This document shows, in pieces, positions 54,573-64,000 of a stretch of 64,000 nucleotides of DNA. Position 1 is the first letter of the stretch, and each line of letters begins with the position of its first letter. This DNA is from Bicyclus anynana (Eukaryota; Arthropoda; Insecta; Lepidoptera; Nymphalidae), in the NCBI RefSeq assembly GCF_947172395.1, contig NC_069104.1:10009355-10073354 (forward strand), read 5' to 3'. The position numbers were made by a program, and so were the translations under genes. Below the pieces are notes generated by a model, which worked only from the letters and a program-made list of their open reading frames with translations, was not told where the DNA came from and ran no database searches.

Positions 54573-54965
54573 GTGATGTAAAAAACAGTTGACAAATAAA
54601 CCATCATGCCGACAGCGTTTTGGCTCATATTGTCAAATAAATATTTAATAAAGAAAATTTTCATGTAAAGGTCGCCTTCCGTTCTTGGCGACCGCGACGC
54701 GCGACCGCGAACTGCGACCGCGCGACCCACTGCTTTATATGGAGCACAAAGCAAAAGTGGTCGCGCGAAGCGGTCTCGGGCTTTGTTTAGTGCTCCATAT
54801 AAATTCATACTAAGCAGTTGGTCGCGCGATCGCAGGTCGCGGTCGCCTAGAACGGAACCTTAATCTATTCTCAAAAAAAATATGATATTTTTTTATATGT
54901 ACTTAGTAGAACGACAATGATCAATTTAAGACCATTTAAAAAAGTGTCAACTAGCCTATTCCTCG
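54573..54965. mobile_element. MITE M4 copy split by another MITE
   Basis: The right end (cattgtcgttctactaag in reverse; gtgtcaactagcctattc) and the inner ttttggctcatattgtcaaa match M4 at 17628-18002. The left end is weaker (cagttgacaaataaacc). The GC-rich MITE at 54668-54861 sits inside. Confidence 0.65.
54668..54861. mobile_element. GC-rich foldback MITE M8 nested in M4
   Basis: Left arm aaggtcgccttccgttcttg and right arm, read inward, aaggttccgttctaggcgac. Both carry ggcgaccgcgac and gcgcgacc...actgctt words. tttatatggagcac occurs inverted in the centre. Strikingly GC-rich in an AT-rich intron. Confidence 0.82.
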
Positions 54966-55009
54966 TTTAAATATGCTCCCGACCGACTTTTCGGTCACGG
55001 TGGCTATTC

Positions 55010-55195
55010 TCTTAAGATTAACCATGTACGCAGGAGATATTATAGTGCACAAGTGTATGCGCAAGCACAGGTGTACTCTCTCTTCCCTCACTCTCGAAAT
55101 CCGATGGGACGGCAGACCGACACGACCGGTGAGAGATCAGGCGCAGGACCGACGGCTTTACGTGCTCTCCGAGGCACGGGGGTGTATTAATATCA
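55010..55195 (+). repeat. Dispersed repeat (gatgggacggcagaccgaca type)
   Basis: A GC-rich block with ccgatgggacggcagaccga, gaccggtgagagatcaggcg and gacggctttacgtgctctcc. I recognise the pattern as a common lepidopteran repeat, but no second copy is in the window. Confidence 0.5.
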
Positions 55196-55202
55196 ACTTC
55201 TC

Positions 55203-55531
55203 TTTTATTTTTTATTCTTTACAAGTTAGCCCTTGACTACAATCTCACCTGATGGAAAGTGATGACGTAATCTAAGATGGAAGCGAGCTAACTTGATAGC
55301 AGGAGGATGAAAATCCACACTCCTTTCGGTTTCTACACGATATCGTACCGGAACGCTAAATCGGTTGGCTGTACGTCTTTGTCGGTAGGGTGGTAACTAG
55401 CCACGGCCGAAGCCTCCCACCAGGTAGACCTGGACCAATTAAAGAAACCTTAATCGGCCCAGCCGGGGATCTAACCCAGGACCTCCGTCCTAAAATCCAC
55501 CGCGCATACCACTGCGCCACGGAGGCCGTCA
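55203..55531 (-). mobile_element. SINE family B, full length
   Basis: Complete from attctttacaagttagccc to gcgccacggaggccgtca; box B reads gatctaacccagg in reverse, one base off consensus. Confidence 0.88.
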
Positions 55532-55547
55532 AAACTCAACTAAGAGG

Positions 55548-55677
55548 CTGCTTTTAAGATTTTTTTTGTAAGAAAAATCCCAACAACCTTTTTTTTTGTC
55601 AGCCTGATTCGAACCCTGGACCTCATTGTTTGTAGCGGAATCAACTAACCACCGGATCAATGAGGCAGTTCAAATAT
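55548..55677 (-). mobile_element. SINE family D head, partial
   Basis: Same layout as 14490-14613: ttgtaagaaaaatcccaaca, attcgaaccctggacctcat and gatcaatgaggcagttc. Confidence 0.68.
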
Positions 55678-56690
55678 ATTAGTTAGTTGAATGTCTACAA
55701 AGACGGTGTAACAGGCGCCTTATAGAAATTAAATGGACGTGCGCCTTCAGAATAGCTAATCTTCTTCACCGCAGATGTATCACGTTTTCTATTCTCAACG
55801 GATTTTGAAAAATTTTATGCCGTTATTTTAAATCAATCTTTGCATTACACAACGCTGGTGCATTTCTTGTTATAAGAGTTTTCTTGAATAAGAACTAGAC
55901 AGACTTGATAAATAATTCAACTCAAGACTTTTTAAAATTTTGCAGAGTTTGTGGAATGTTTTGAACTTTTATTCAGCATGCATTGTTTGTGTTGGTCGAA
56001 ATTTGCAAGCTTAATACTTTACTATTTTTCACTTCTATTGTTGTACAAGCAATCTTTGATCATTAAGTTTTAATGTAATTAAATGAAAATGGTCTCTTGA
56101 CCTATCTATCTTTAAGTTTTTTAAGATAAAATATTAGGAATAAGTACCGTTACAATTAGCTGTAACTATAATTAATATATATATATAGTTAAACTAAGAC
56201 ATATTTTTCACGCTCTTTAATTTTTTATTTTTATTTCATAAATATAACGAAATAACTTTTAAAGTAGTCTTAAACAATGTATAATAGGATAAATACAGTA
56301 CATTATTTAGGCATTTAAAATTAACCAATTACAAAATTTCAGTTCGGAAACATTTTTCGTAACTGAAATATAAGTTAATGACATTTCATTAACTTTTATA
56401 TTGTTTTTCTGAATTTAGCACTTTATATATCAGAACTATAATGTATTGCGAGAATTATCTGAGCTTTTTGTATGTGACAAATGCCTTCAGGGCTTTTCGA
56501 GGACACTATTGTCCGTCCTTAGACAGGCATTCTACTTACTCAGTAAAATTAATTATGTCTACGATCAAAGGCCGGCGGCTCGAGACGGCATATCTGTTAC
56601 AACAAAGAATTCTTTAATTAGCGCTCCTAAACTTTTATTATTCCAAAATTTTCTTTTCTGAATTGTATTGTGTTCTGCAATTATGAAAAA
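55678..56690 (+). other. Intron 8, unassigned AT-rich stretch
   Basis: Nothing recognised. Confidence 0.4.
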
Positions 56691-56830
56691 CTAGCTGACG
56701 CCCTGCGGTTTCACACGCATACACCTTTCCCGTGAGAATGTGGTTATAAAATATAGCCTATGACACTTACAAATAACGAAAAAATGGTAAAAGAAATTAC
56801 CAAATCGGTTCAGTAGATCCAGATTTTATA
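56691..56830 (-). mobile_element. CTAG-family repeat broken by SINE B
   Basis: actagctgacgccctgcggt to cagtagatccagatttta, then directly SINE B sequence; the rest of the element is missing. Confidence 0.7.
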
Positions 56831-57042
56831 GCTGGTGGGAGGCTTCTGCCGTGGCTAGTTACCACCCTGCCAACAACCGCTAAGCGACTTAGCGTTCCTG
56901 TACGGTGTTGTGTAGAAACCGAAAGAGGTTGGGATTTTCATCGTCCTCCTAACAAGTTAGCCCGTTTCCATCTTATATTGCATCATCACTTACCATCATG
57001 TGAGATTGTAGTCAAGGACTAACTTGTAAAGAACAAAAAATG
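56831..57042 (+). mobile_element. SINE family B, 5' truncated
   Basis: Starts agctggtgggaggcttctgc and runs to gactaacttgtaaagaacaa. Confidence 0.82.
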
Positions 57043-58482
57043 TGCTTAGGGTTTTAACATTATACGTACAAAATTGGATCTTTCGAAGTAATATTCATTT
57101 TCTTCCAAGAAATGCAACACTAATGTGGGTAATGGCGGATTGATGACGTTTTCAATGCAGTAGTCGATTTGACGTTTGCTGTCAATTGTCATGTCATAGT
57201 TGCTTTAAGTCCTATGGGCGCCATCTTGATTTATCTCAAAAACTAAGGTTTTAATTTTATTTATTTCTTTTTATTTTGTTAGATTTATTCAGTTATTTAG
57301 ATTTTAATAAAATCCATGTATTTTTTAAATTTTGATTATGCGGGGTACAAGAGTGCACCTGAAATGGACCATCTCGTTTTGTCTATATAAGGATAAACTT
57401 AAATCATTTATTAGAATTTTCATTTCAATTTCCAGTTTTTTTAGTTAATTTCTAATATGGAAATATGAAAGCACCTAATAATAATAATTTTCCAAGATAT
57501 ATTACATGCCGAAATGGATGATCTCGTAAAGTAAATATGAATTGTAAAAGATATCCCTCTGGATGTCGGGAGCGGAGTAATTTATTATAATCAAAAGATA
57601 TTTTTGGCTATTGTTTTATCTGTATAATGAGAATCACGATGGTTCTCTGTTTTAATAATTTCGCAAGGTAGTTATAACAAATCACCTGCTAAATTACCCA
57701 AGTTGTGAAAATTCATTAACCTCTAAATGTTGCTTTTCTAATGTTGCTTTTCTTTTATGCGACCTATACTAGCAGACGTCTGTGAATTCACAAATTTGAT
57801 TGTGATCAATCAAAATTAATTTATTTTAGTTTCACTTTCAAAACGTCAGGTAATAATGTTATTAAATAATGATGATAACAATTATTGATGATACTAGAAT
57901 AGAGATTATAGAAAAGTTTTAATATTATATATATTATTATTAAAACTTTAACACTATAATGAGATTTTCCTATAAGCTTGCTAATAAAAACTTTGAACTT
58001 ATTGAGAGACATGGCCGTGGTTTCTTGTGTCTCTTTTATTATAAAAACGTATGCAATTACTCTTGAAAAAAATTGCATTTTTAAACCTTCCTCTTGAATC
58101 ACTCTATTCTTTGTATATTGTTGAAAACACAGAACTGACGCTTTTATTAATTATCACGTTGAAAACGTAGTTTTTTAAACTTTGTTTTTTTTTTAGTAAA
58201 GTCAAAGTCAAAATTTATCTAGTTCAATTAGGCTAAGTTTGCAAATACTTTTGAAATGTCAGGTAACATAATAGTGATACTGAAAGATGATGGAAAACAC
58301 TCACGAATATTTAAATTCTAAATGTTGAAGCTATTGTAGCTAAAAGTTGTTATCATAAAGTGTAACACTGTAAATTAACAACGTTCTAGTTTCATGTTGT
58401 TTCTGAATGAAGTTTCATTTTCGTTGGCCAAGGCAACGTTCGGGGCGCCGTAATGTTTACTAAACAAACGTTTTTGTTGCAG
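57043..58482 (+). other. Intron 8, right part
   Basis: Two short pieces of the 62898-63060 type (cttttgaaatgtcaggtaac at 58248; ttcaaaacgtcaggtaataa at 57837) lie here. The exon 9 acceptor gttgcag ends the intron. Confidence 0.5.
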
Positions 58483-58564
58483 CTCTGCCCGTGTACGCCA
58501 TTTTGAGCATCGTGCTGAGTTCTGTCGTGGTCATATTGGCAACACTGTCGGTGTTCATTTATAG
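58483..58564 (+). CDS. Receptor exon 9: transmembrane helix
   Basis: Completes Ser663 and encodes residues 664-689 plus two bases: LPVYAILSIVLSSVVVILAT, LSVFIY. This single hydrophobic helix sits about 5-10 residues after the juxtamembrane cysteines and ends FIY(R), as in natriuretic receptors (FFIYR). The donor atag|gtaagt leaves phase 2, so at least one more coding exon follows. I found no such exon up to 64000. Confidence 0.88.
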
Positions 58565-58575
58565 GTAAGTACAAG

Positions 58576-58860
58576 TCATCATCATTGTCAACCCATCTTC
58601 GGCTGACTGCCGAGCTCGAGCCTCTTCTCAGAATGAGAAAGGTTAGGCCAATAATCTACCACGCTGGCCCAATGCGGATTGGCAGACTTCACACACGCAG
58701 AGAATTAAGAAAATTCTCTGGTATGCAGGTTTCCTCCTTCCTTCACCGTTTGATACGTGATATTTAATTCCCTAAAATGTACAAAGTTGAACGGATTCGA
58801 ACACAAACACTCCGGAATCCGATTCCGCAGAAGTCATATCCACTGGGCTATCACGGCTCT
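58576..58860 (-). mobile_element. SINE family A, 12 bp after exon 9
   Basis: Tail atcattgtcaacccatcttc, body and head gggctatcacggct. It starts only 12 bp past the exon boundary. About 30 bp of the body (ggtgcatgccccggacc) are missing. Confidence 0.83.
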
Positions 58861-59565
58861 TACGAGTATTTACTGTCTTTGCTCACTAGTATTATGCCAT
58901 GCTTAATCAGGAGGCCTGGTATTTTTTTAATTTCCTAATTTCTGATGTAGTGATAGACTTTGACTAGTTATATACCAGAATGCGTGATTTACAATTGATA
59001 ACTATCTAGAAAATTTTCCGTGATTAGCTTCATTTTGATGACACATTTAACTTTTGTATTTACGTAAATTCTTAATTGTTATCCGACTTCCAAAAAGGAG
59101 GAGGTTCTACGTTCGACTTAATGTATGTTTTTTTGATAGCTAGCAGTAGTTGGGAATTAGAAATTCTGAGTGTAATAAGCTTTAATTAATAGTTATATGA
59201 TTTAACAGCTACATTGTCCTACATATGTAGCGGTATGTTATCCCGGTCTTAAACAGAGATAAAATAAGAAAGGTTAGTTGTTTTTTGGTATATTGCCTAA
59301 GAATCCATTAATTCTATTCGAGCTATAAGATTAAGTGATTAAAAAAATATTTGAATAATAATGACATTGATTTAGGGAGTAGTGCGTAGATACGTAGCAA
59401 TATAAACAATAGACTTTATCCAAAACGTGTTATTTGTACCCCAAGCGATCGGATTATTAGTACTCCGCACGTGGCCTTCATTAGCGTTTGGAGTCATGTA
59501 ATAGAGCGGAAACTGCAACTGACAAATGCATTTCTAGTTTCTCGAAACGTATAAACTTTAGAATT
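58861..59565 (+). other. Downstream intronic stretch
   Basis: No exon recognised. Confidence 0.4.
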
Positions 59566-60201
59566 ATAGAGACCTAATCCAAAATTTTTAAATTTTGACT
59601 TTTGGGCATAGAATTACTTACAATGAACATACCCATTACCCATGGTATCGTGTGTTGATAAAACATGACGTATTTTCGTGTAATAGGAGGTACGCGCATA
59701 TTTAGGTCTTTATCACGCCAACCCTTTCCCTCGCATCCATACGGTTTAAAAGCGACGCAAACAGTAGTCTGTAGAGTCGTCTGTAGAGCCGTCAGTATTT
59801 CGAGAAGGTTGCTGTGTCTTTAATAATAAATAAATTTAAATTTAAATAATAAATTTAATAATAAATGTGAAGAAATAAAGAAAGAAGAATTACGTAAGGT
59901 AAGTAAGTGTAATATTTTTCATTAACGTAAAGACCTGATGCGTGTTGAGTATATTTTAAGACACGAAAGTGTCCCCTAATTAAATATCAAATGCTATTTT
60001 ATATAGACTTATTACGAAATGATACGCGGTTTCGTCTAAATATTCAGAAGTATGATAATAATAATAAACTGTAAAAAAATATTTATGATTAAACAATATT
60101 TAATTGCCGCTTACTTTCTTCAAAATATCGTGATCTACGGATCTATATTAGCTATATTCCAAAAACTTGATTTTTTTTATTAGGTCTCTATAATTCTAAA
60201 G
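59566..60201. mobile_element. TIR element M9, 636 bp
   Basis: Perfect 23-bp inverted ends: ctttagaattatagagacct (plus aat) at 59566-59588 and its reverse complement at 60179-60201. The interior has a gtctgtagagtcg/gtctgtagagccg doublet (59768-59790) and an AT-rich aataaa run. No transposase. Confidence 0.75.
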
Positions 60202-60719
60202 ATGCGAAATATTTTTACTATTTCCTGGAGCACAATAAGCTATCGGTCCCTGTCGTTACCACAATGTCATATTGTGCTGAAATACGTATTAAAAAGGATG
60301 GTGGGTCTAAGCTTTATGCTCAATATTTTAAAAAAGTGACCATGTGTCCTTGTAGATTGATGATGAAGATCAAGTATGGAAATAAGCTGACTGCTTCCAG
60401 AGTTTGTATAATAAATAATGTTCACATTTTTATCTTCAGTTATGTAGAAAATATGTTCGTATCCTTTATTTAAATACAAGCAACTCTTATTACAAAAGTG
60501 ACCAGTTGTTCAGAAAATAGTGAACAAAAATGTACGTAAAAGTGACCGTTTTCGGTCCTAGTTGACAGTTTGCACAGTTTTCAGCATTGTTTTGGTTCAT
60601 CAATGAATCCAACAAAGGTTTGAGTTTTGACAACGACCAGACCATTTTTTAAGGTTCAGAAAATCGGGCTTTTAGAAAAGCAGTGTAACAAACATTTACT
60701 AGTATCTATAGGTACTAAT
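60202..60719 (+). other. Downstream intronic stretch
   Basis: No exon recognised; overlapping short frames on both strands near 60265-60480 lack any domain. Confidence 0.4.
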
Positions 60720-60898
60720 GAGACGTGATAGCCCATTGGATATGACCTCGGCCTTCGATTCGAAGGGCGTGGGTTCGAATCCGGTCAGGGGCATGAATCT
60801 CTAACTATTCAGTTATGTGCATTTTAAGAAATCAAATATCACGTGTCTCAAACGGTAAAGGAAAAACACCGTGAGGAAACCTGCACACCTGAGAAATT
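60720..60898 (+). mobile_element. SINE family A, 5' half
   Basis: Good boxes A and B (tagcccattggatatgacc; gggttcgaatccggt), broken after cctgcacacctgagaa by R3 sequence. Confidence 0.83.
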
Positions 60899-60899
60899 T

Positions 60900-61180
60900 T
60901 ATATTTCTGTTATCGAGCCAGTGTTGTTCAGTGGTTTTACTTATTTTTGAATGAAATAATCTCCTGAATAATCGCTTATGTTTTCTGATGATTTCAGTGA
61001 GCCAAAGTAATAAAAATTCTCTTTAAAGTCTGTAGTTTTTTTCTCCATCGTTGAAAGCGAAAAAAGTGTATAGCCATTTATTCTTTTTAACATCTAATCA
61101 ACCAAATCTAATCGATTCCCATGACGCTTTAGTAACTGCAAATTTAGCATCCCGTGCTCCCCTACTTATACCTCCGGAAT
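60900..61180 (+). repeat. Dispersed repeat R3, copy 3
   Basis: Right part of R3: gaaagcgaaaaaagtgtata and catgacgctttagtaactgc. It is joined directly to the broken SINE, just as R3 at 31000 abuts a SINE A. Confidence 0.68.
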
Positions 61181-61379
61181 ATTTTACTATGCGCACAACA
61201 CTGGAGGGTCGGCCTTATTCCAAAGTCCTAGAGTCGTGAGAATTGTTTTCAGTATCGTATTTCATGTCCCCACTAATATGATAACATAACCCAAGTACGT
61301 GAGGTGCGCGCCAATCGCCGAGAAAGATGGATAGGTGGTACGTTCCAAAATGCTACAATGTTGATGTAACTTTCGCACA

Positions 61380-62415
61380 ATTGGAAAAATAAACAGCCTG
61401 GTGTAAATTTTAGATAAATGAGCGCAGTAAAAATAGTCGGGTGCCAATTTTAGACAACCTCTTAAAGTATATATAAAAAAAAAATGGTGCAAAATTTCAG
61501 CAACCTTTTACTTAAGGGCAGTAAAAATAGCCTGATGCAAATTTGAGACAATCTCTAGAGAGATGTAAAAATAGTCTGATGCAAACTTTTGACAACCTCT
61601 CGAGTGCAGTAAAAATAGCCTGATGCAAATTTTAGACAACCTTTCGAGTGCAGTAAAAATAGCCTGATGCAAATTTTAGACAACCTCTCGAGTGCAGTAA
61701 AAATAGCCTGATGCAAATTTTAGACAACCTCTCGAGTGCAGTAAAAATAGCCTGATGTAAATTTTAAACAACCTCTCGAGTGCAGTAAAAATAGCCTGAT
61801 GCAAATTTTAGACAACTTCTCGAGTGCAGTAAAAATTGCCTGGTACAAATTTATAACAACCTCGCGCAGTAAAAATAACCTGATGCAAATTTTAGATAAC
61901 CTCTCGAGTGCAGTAAAAATAGCCTGATGTAAATTTTAGACAACCTCTCGAGTGCAGTAAAAATAGCCTGATGCAAATTTTAGACAACTTCTCGAGTGCA
62001 GTAAAAATTGCCTGGTACAAATTTATAACAACCTCGCGCTGTAAAAATAACCTGATGCAAATTTTAGATAACCTCTCGAGTGCAGTAAAAATAGCCTGAT
62101 GTAAATTTTAGACAACCTCTCGAGTGCAGTAAAAATAGCCTGATGCAAATTTTAGACAACTTCTCGAGTGCAGTAAAAATTGCCTGGTACAAATTTATAA
62201 CAACCTCGCGCTGTAAAAATAACCTGATGCAAATTTTAGACAACCTCTCGACTGCAGTAAAAATAGTCTGGTGCAAATTTGAGATAATCTCTAGAGTGAT
62301 GTAAAAATAGTCAGGTGCAAATTTTAGACAACCTCTAGAGTGATGTAAAAATAGTCTGGTGCAAATTTTAGACAACCTCTCGATTGCAGAAAAAATATTC
62401 TAGTGCAAATTTTAG
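61380..62415. repeat. Satellite-like array, 43-44 bp monomers with 172-bp higher-order period
   Basis: About 23 monomers of the type gcagtaaaaatagcctgatg + caaattttagacaacctctc + gagt. A variant monomer (cagtaaaaattgcctggtac) occurs at 61827, 61999 and 62171, exactly 172 bp apart, so four monomers form a higher-order unit present three times. The edges are more diverged than the centre. The long minus-strand frame is a by-product of the repeat. Confidence 0.93.
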
Positions 62416-62486
62416 ATATCCTCTTTAACGTCCTCTCAGAGAGCAAGATAATCCATCAGTCTCATTTCTGATAGTGATAGTAAAAA

Positions 62487-62585
62487 AAATTAGAGCATTG
62501 GAGCAGCATTGTGGATCCAAGCTCTATAAAGAAGAAAGCCTGGCCTATAGTGGTCTGTCAAAATAGGCTGATACCTAATGATAAT
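62487..62585 (+). mobile_element. RTE/SINE D type 3' end
   Basis: gagcattggagcagcattgt, ggatccaagctctat and aggctgatacctaatgataa follow the layout of the 3' end of 13962-14275. Confidence 0.6.
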
Positions 62586-62820
62586 CATGAATTTTGTATC
62601 TAATTCTTTTTCGAAAATGACGGAAATAAACAAAGTATGTAAGTAAGCAAGTAGTAACGGAAGCTCTGTTATTTTTTCCGCTCCCATAATCGAAACAGTA
62701 AAGTAACAAAAAGTATGGCCGGTCTTGTTTTTCTATTACCATACGAAATAGGGAACGTGCAGAATTTATCTTGGGCCCTTGCTTTGAAAGCAATGTGAAA
62801 AACACGACAATGTGTCATAT

Positions 62821-62840
62821 ACTATAGGTATACCTATAGT
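62821..62840. repeat. Perfect 20-bp palindrome
   Basis: actataggtatacctatagt is its own reverse complement. Confidence 0.85.
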
Positions 62841-62897
62841 ATTAGCTTGGATTTGGACTACTAACATAGAATAACACGATCTGTGGTGCCTCTCCAC

Positions 62898-63240
62898 AAT
62901 CAAAATCAAAATCAAAAATTATTTATTTCAGGTAGGCTCAGTTTACAAGCACTTTTTTCAATTAACTACTTGTAAAGATTCTACCACCGGTTCGGAAGGC
63001 AGGTTCTGCTGAGAAGAAACCGGCAAGAAACTCAACAGTTGCTCTTTTTTTAAAAAAATCATACAGTATTATAATTTACAATTGATGACAACATTACAAT
63101 TTCTTATAGTTTTACTTCCTGTGTGAAGGTGGAAGCTGATCCAATGAGCGCCTTTATCTTTAAGGAACTCATCAATGTTGTAGTAGCCCTTGGCAACTAT
63201 GGACTTTAGGCCTATCCGCGTGTCTCTAGGACGTATCCAG
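62898..63240 (+). mobile_element. LINE/SINE 3' region (tttatttcaggtaggctcag type)
   Basis: Starts tcaaaatcaaaaattattta and carries tttacaagcactttt, gattctaccaccggttcgga and gaagaaaccggcaagaaact. The later part matches 49905-50005 inverted. No frame. Pieces lie at 9490, 43190 and 58200. Confidence 0.65.
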
Positions 63241-63827
63241 TAGCAAAGCCTGACACCTTAAAATCAAATATTCCAAGTAGAAAGCAAAATCATGCCCTCA
63301 TTCACCAAATATTAATCTTCGTGACAAACTTTTACCCTTAGTTAGTATATATACGTAGTATTGCAAAGTTTTCAATTTTATCTTGTCTTTTTTCTACCAC
63401 CATTTATTTTTGAACAAGCATTTTAGGCCATACAAACAGAGATAAAAGCTCGGACTTGCCAAAGAGCGGAATTTTCGCTAATTCCATGCTAAACCTAAGG
63501 CTGCATGCCTACAGAAAAAATGAAAAATCAACTAACACTTTTTAATATAATTATTATATATTTAACGCAGAACATAGTAAACGTATAGCTGTTTATGATG
63601 GTGCCGTAATGTAGTCATTATTCTTACGACAGTAAGCGTTTCTCAAAGGTTTTATAGCAATATGTTTCGAAGTTTTCGTCATTTATTATAGATAAAGTCA
63701 GAACCTATAAGGTTTTTGTTAATTTTTAATGATATTTTGAAATATTAAAAGTATTCCCTTTAGATTACTCCCTTGCTAGGAATATTTACCAGCATAACGC
63801 AAATTTTCACACCTGCTTCAACATCAT
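63241..63827 (+). other. Downstream stretch, unassigned
   Basis: No exon recognised. Confidence 0.4.
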
Positions 63828-63996
63828 CTATACTAATATCATATAGAGGTAAAGTTTGTGAGATTGTAGGGGTAATCTCTTGATTCTTTTACCACTAAAA
63901 AGTTACGTTATTTGTGAGTGTCATAGGCTATATTTTATCCCCGTATTCTCACGAGAACGGGAGCTACGGAGATGAAACCGCGGGGCGTCTGCTAGT
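63828..63996 (+). mobile_element. CTAG-family repeat, complete
   Basis: tctatactaatatcatatag to ggggcgtctgctagt. It contains cttttaccactaaaaagtta, ttatttgtgagtgtcatagg and ctcacgagaacgggagctac. A clean reference copy for the family. Confidence 0.78.
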
Positions 63997-64000
63997 TTTC

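Larger units (their letters stand above)
19439..58564 (+). other. Natriuretic-peptide-receptor-like receptor gene, 5' part (nine coding exons)
   Basis: Nine exons join in one frame to 2,069 coding bases (689 codons plus two bases). The encoded protein has a hydrophobic signal or anchor (about residues 72-90), an ANF-receptor-type ligand-binding domain (about 224-640), a juxtamembrane CGFD motif and a transmembrane helix (about 666-688). Cysteine spacing matches the vertebrate natriuretic peptide receptors: C277-C303 (26 apart), C385-C436 and the juxtamembrane pair C652/C659. In that family the ectodomain dimer binds peptide and drives a cytoplasmic kinase-homology and guanylate cyclase module that makes cGMP. 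Those parts are outside the window, so a short-tailed clearance-type receptor is a possible alternative. Insect orphan receptors of the Drosophila CG31183 kind are the nearest relatives I can suggest. Confidence 0.88.

Noticed and set aside
57821..58102. Minus-strand frame of 93 codons near exon 9.
   Set aside because: AT-rich low-complexity sequence with no domain; overlaps a repeat tail piece.
62064..62375. Minus-strand open frame of 103 codons with repeated SKICIRLFL-like units.
   Set aside because: It is translated tandem repeat; the 43-44 bp unit length shifts frames and there is no start or domain context.
61380..62415. CRISPR-like array of regular repeats.
   Set aside because: Monomers are contiguous with no unique spacers, and the context is an insect genome; it is a satellite-type tandem repeat.
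58865..64000. Next receptor exon (start of the kinase-homology domain).
   Set aside because: I searched for a phase-2 acceptor followed by a basic juxtamembrane and kinase-like sequence and saw none; the remaining exons are presumed to be beyond the window.

Overview
This window looks like nuclear DNA from an insect, most likely a moth or butterfly. It is AT-rich, its exons are short and separated by long introns, and it is crowded with tRNA-headed SINEs, short inverted-repeat elements, LINE 3' ends and a CTAGT-terminated dispersed repeat of the kind usual in Lepidoptera. The order-level call rests on repeat style and protein resemblance, not on a database search.

One host gene can be supported. 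It is the 5' part of a natriuretic-peptide-receptor-like single-pass receptor, probably a receptor guanylate cyclase, on the plus strand. Nine coding exons (19439-20324, 20675-20868, 23566-23779, 28700-28814, 29900-30047, 32455-32653, 33390-33481, 51256-51394, 58483-58564) join in frame to 689 complete codons plus two bases. They encode an N-terminal hydrophobic segment, a complete ligand-binding ectodomain with three family-typical cysteine pairs, and the transmembrane helix. The kinase-homology and cyclase exons must lie beyond the right edge, if the gene has them. Intron 6 has a GC-AG donor. Intron 7 is 17.8 kb and starts with a tandem array that repeats the end of exon 7 together with its splice donor.

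Layout: 1-3300 is the 3' part of an intact-looking BEL/Pao LTR retrotransposon and its LTR. 3.4-19.4 kb is repeat-rich intergenic DNA with SINEs, MITEs, a 5'-truncated Jockey-type LINE with a target-site duplication, a four-copy 52-bp tandem repeat and a 200-bp palindrome. 19.4-58.6 kb is the receptor gene, whose introns hold most of the remaining mobile elements. These include a LINE fragment with a restriction-like endonuclease domain nested inside a terminal-repeat element, and two copies of a 0.5-kb element shared by introns 4 and 8. 58.6-64 kb is probably still intron 9 and contains a 1-kb satellite-like array with a 172-bp higher-order period.

The genes do not form a pathway. The biological interest is how mobile elements and tandem duplications have reshaped the introns, and in places the splice-site surroundings, of one receptor gene. 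I did not find a new multi-gene system here.
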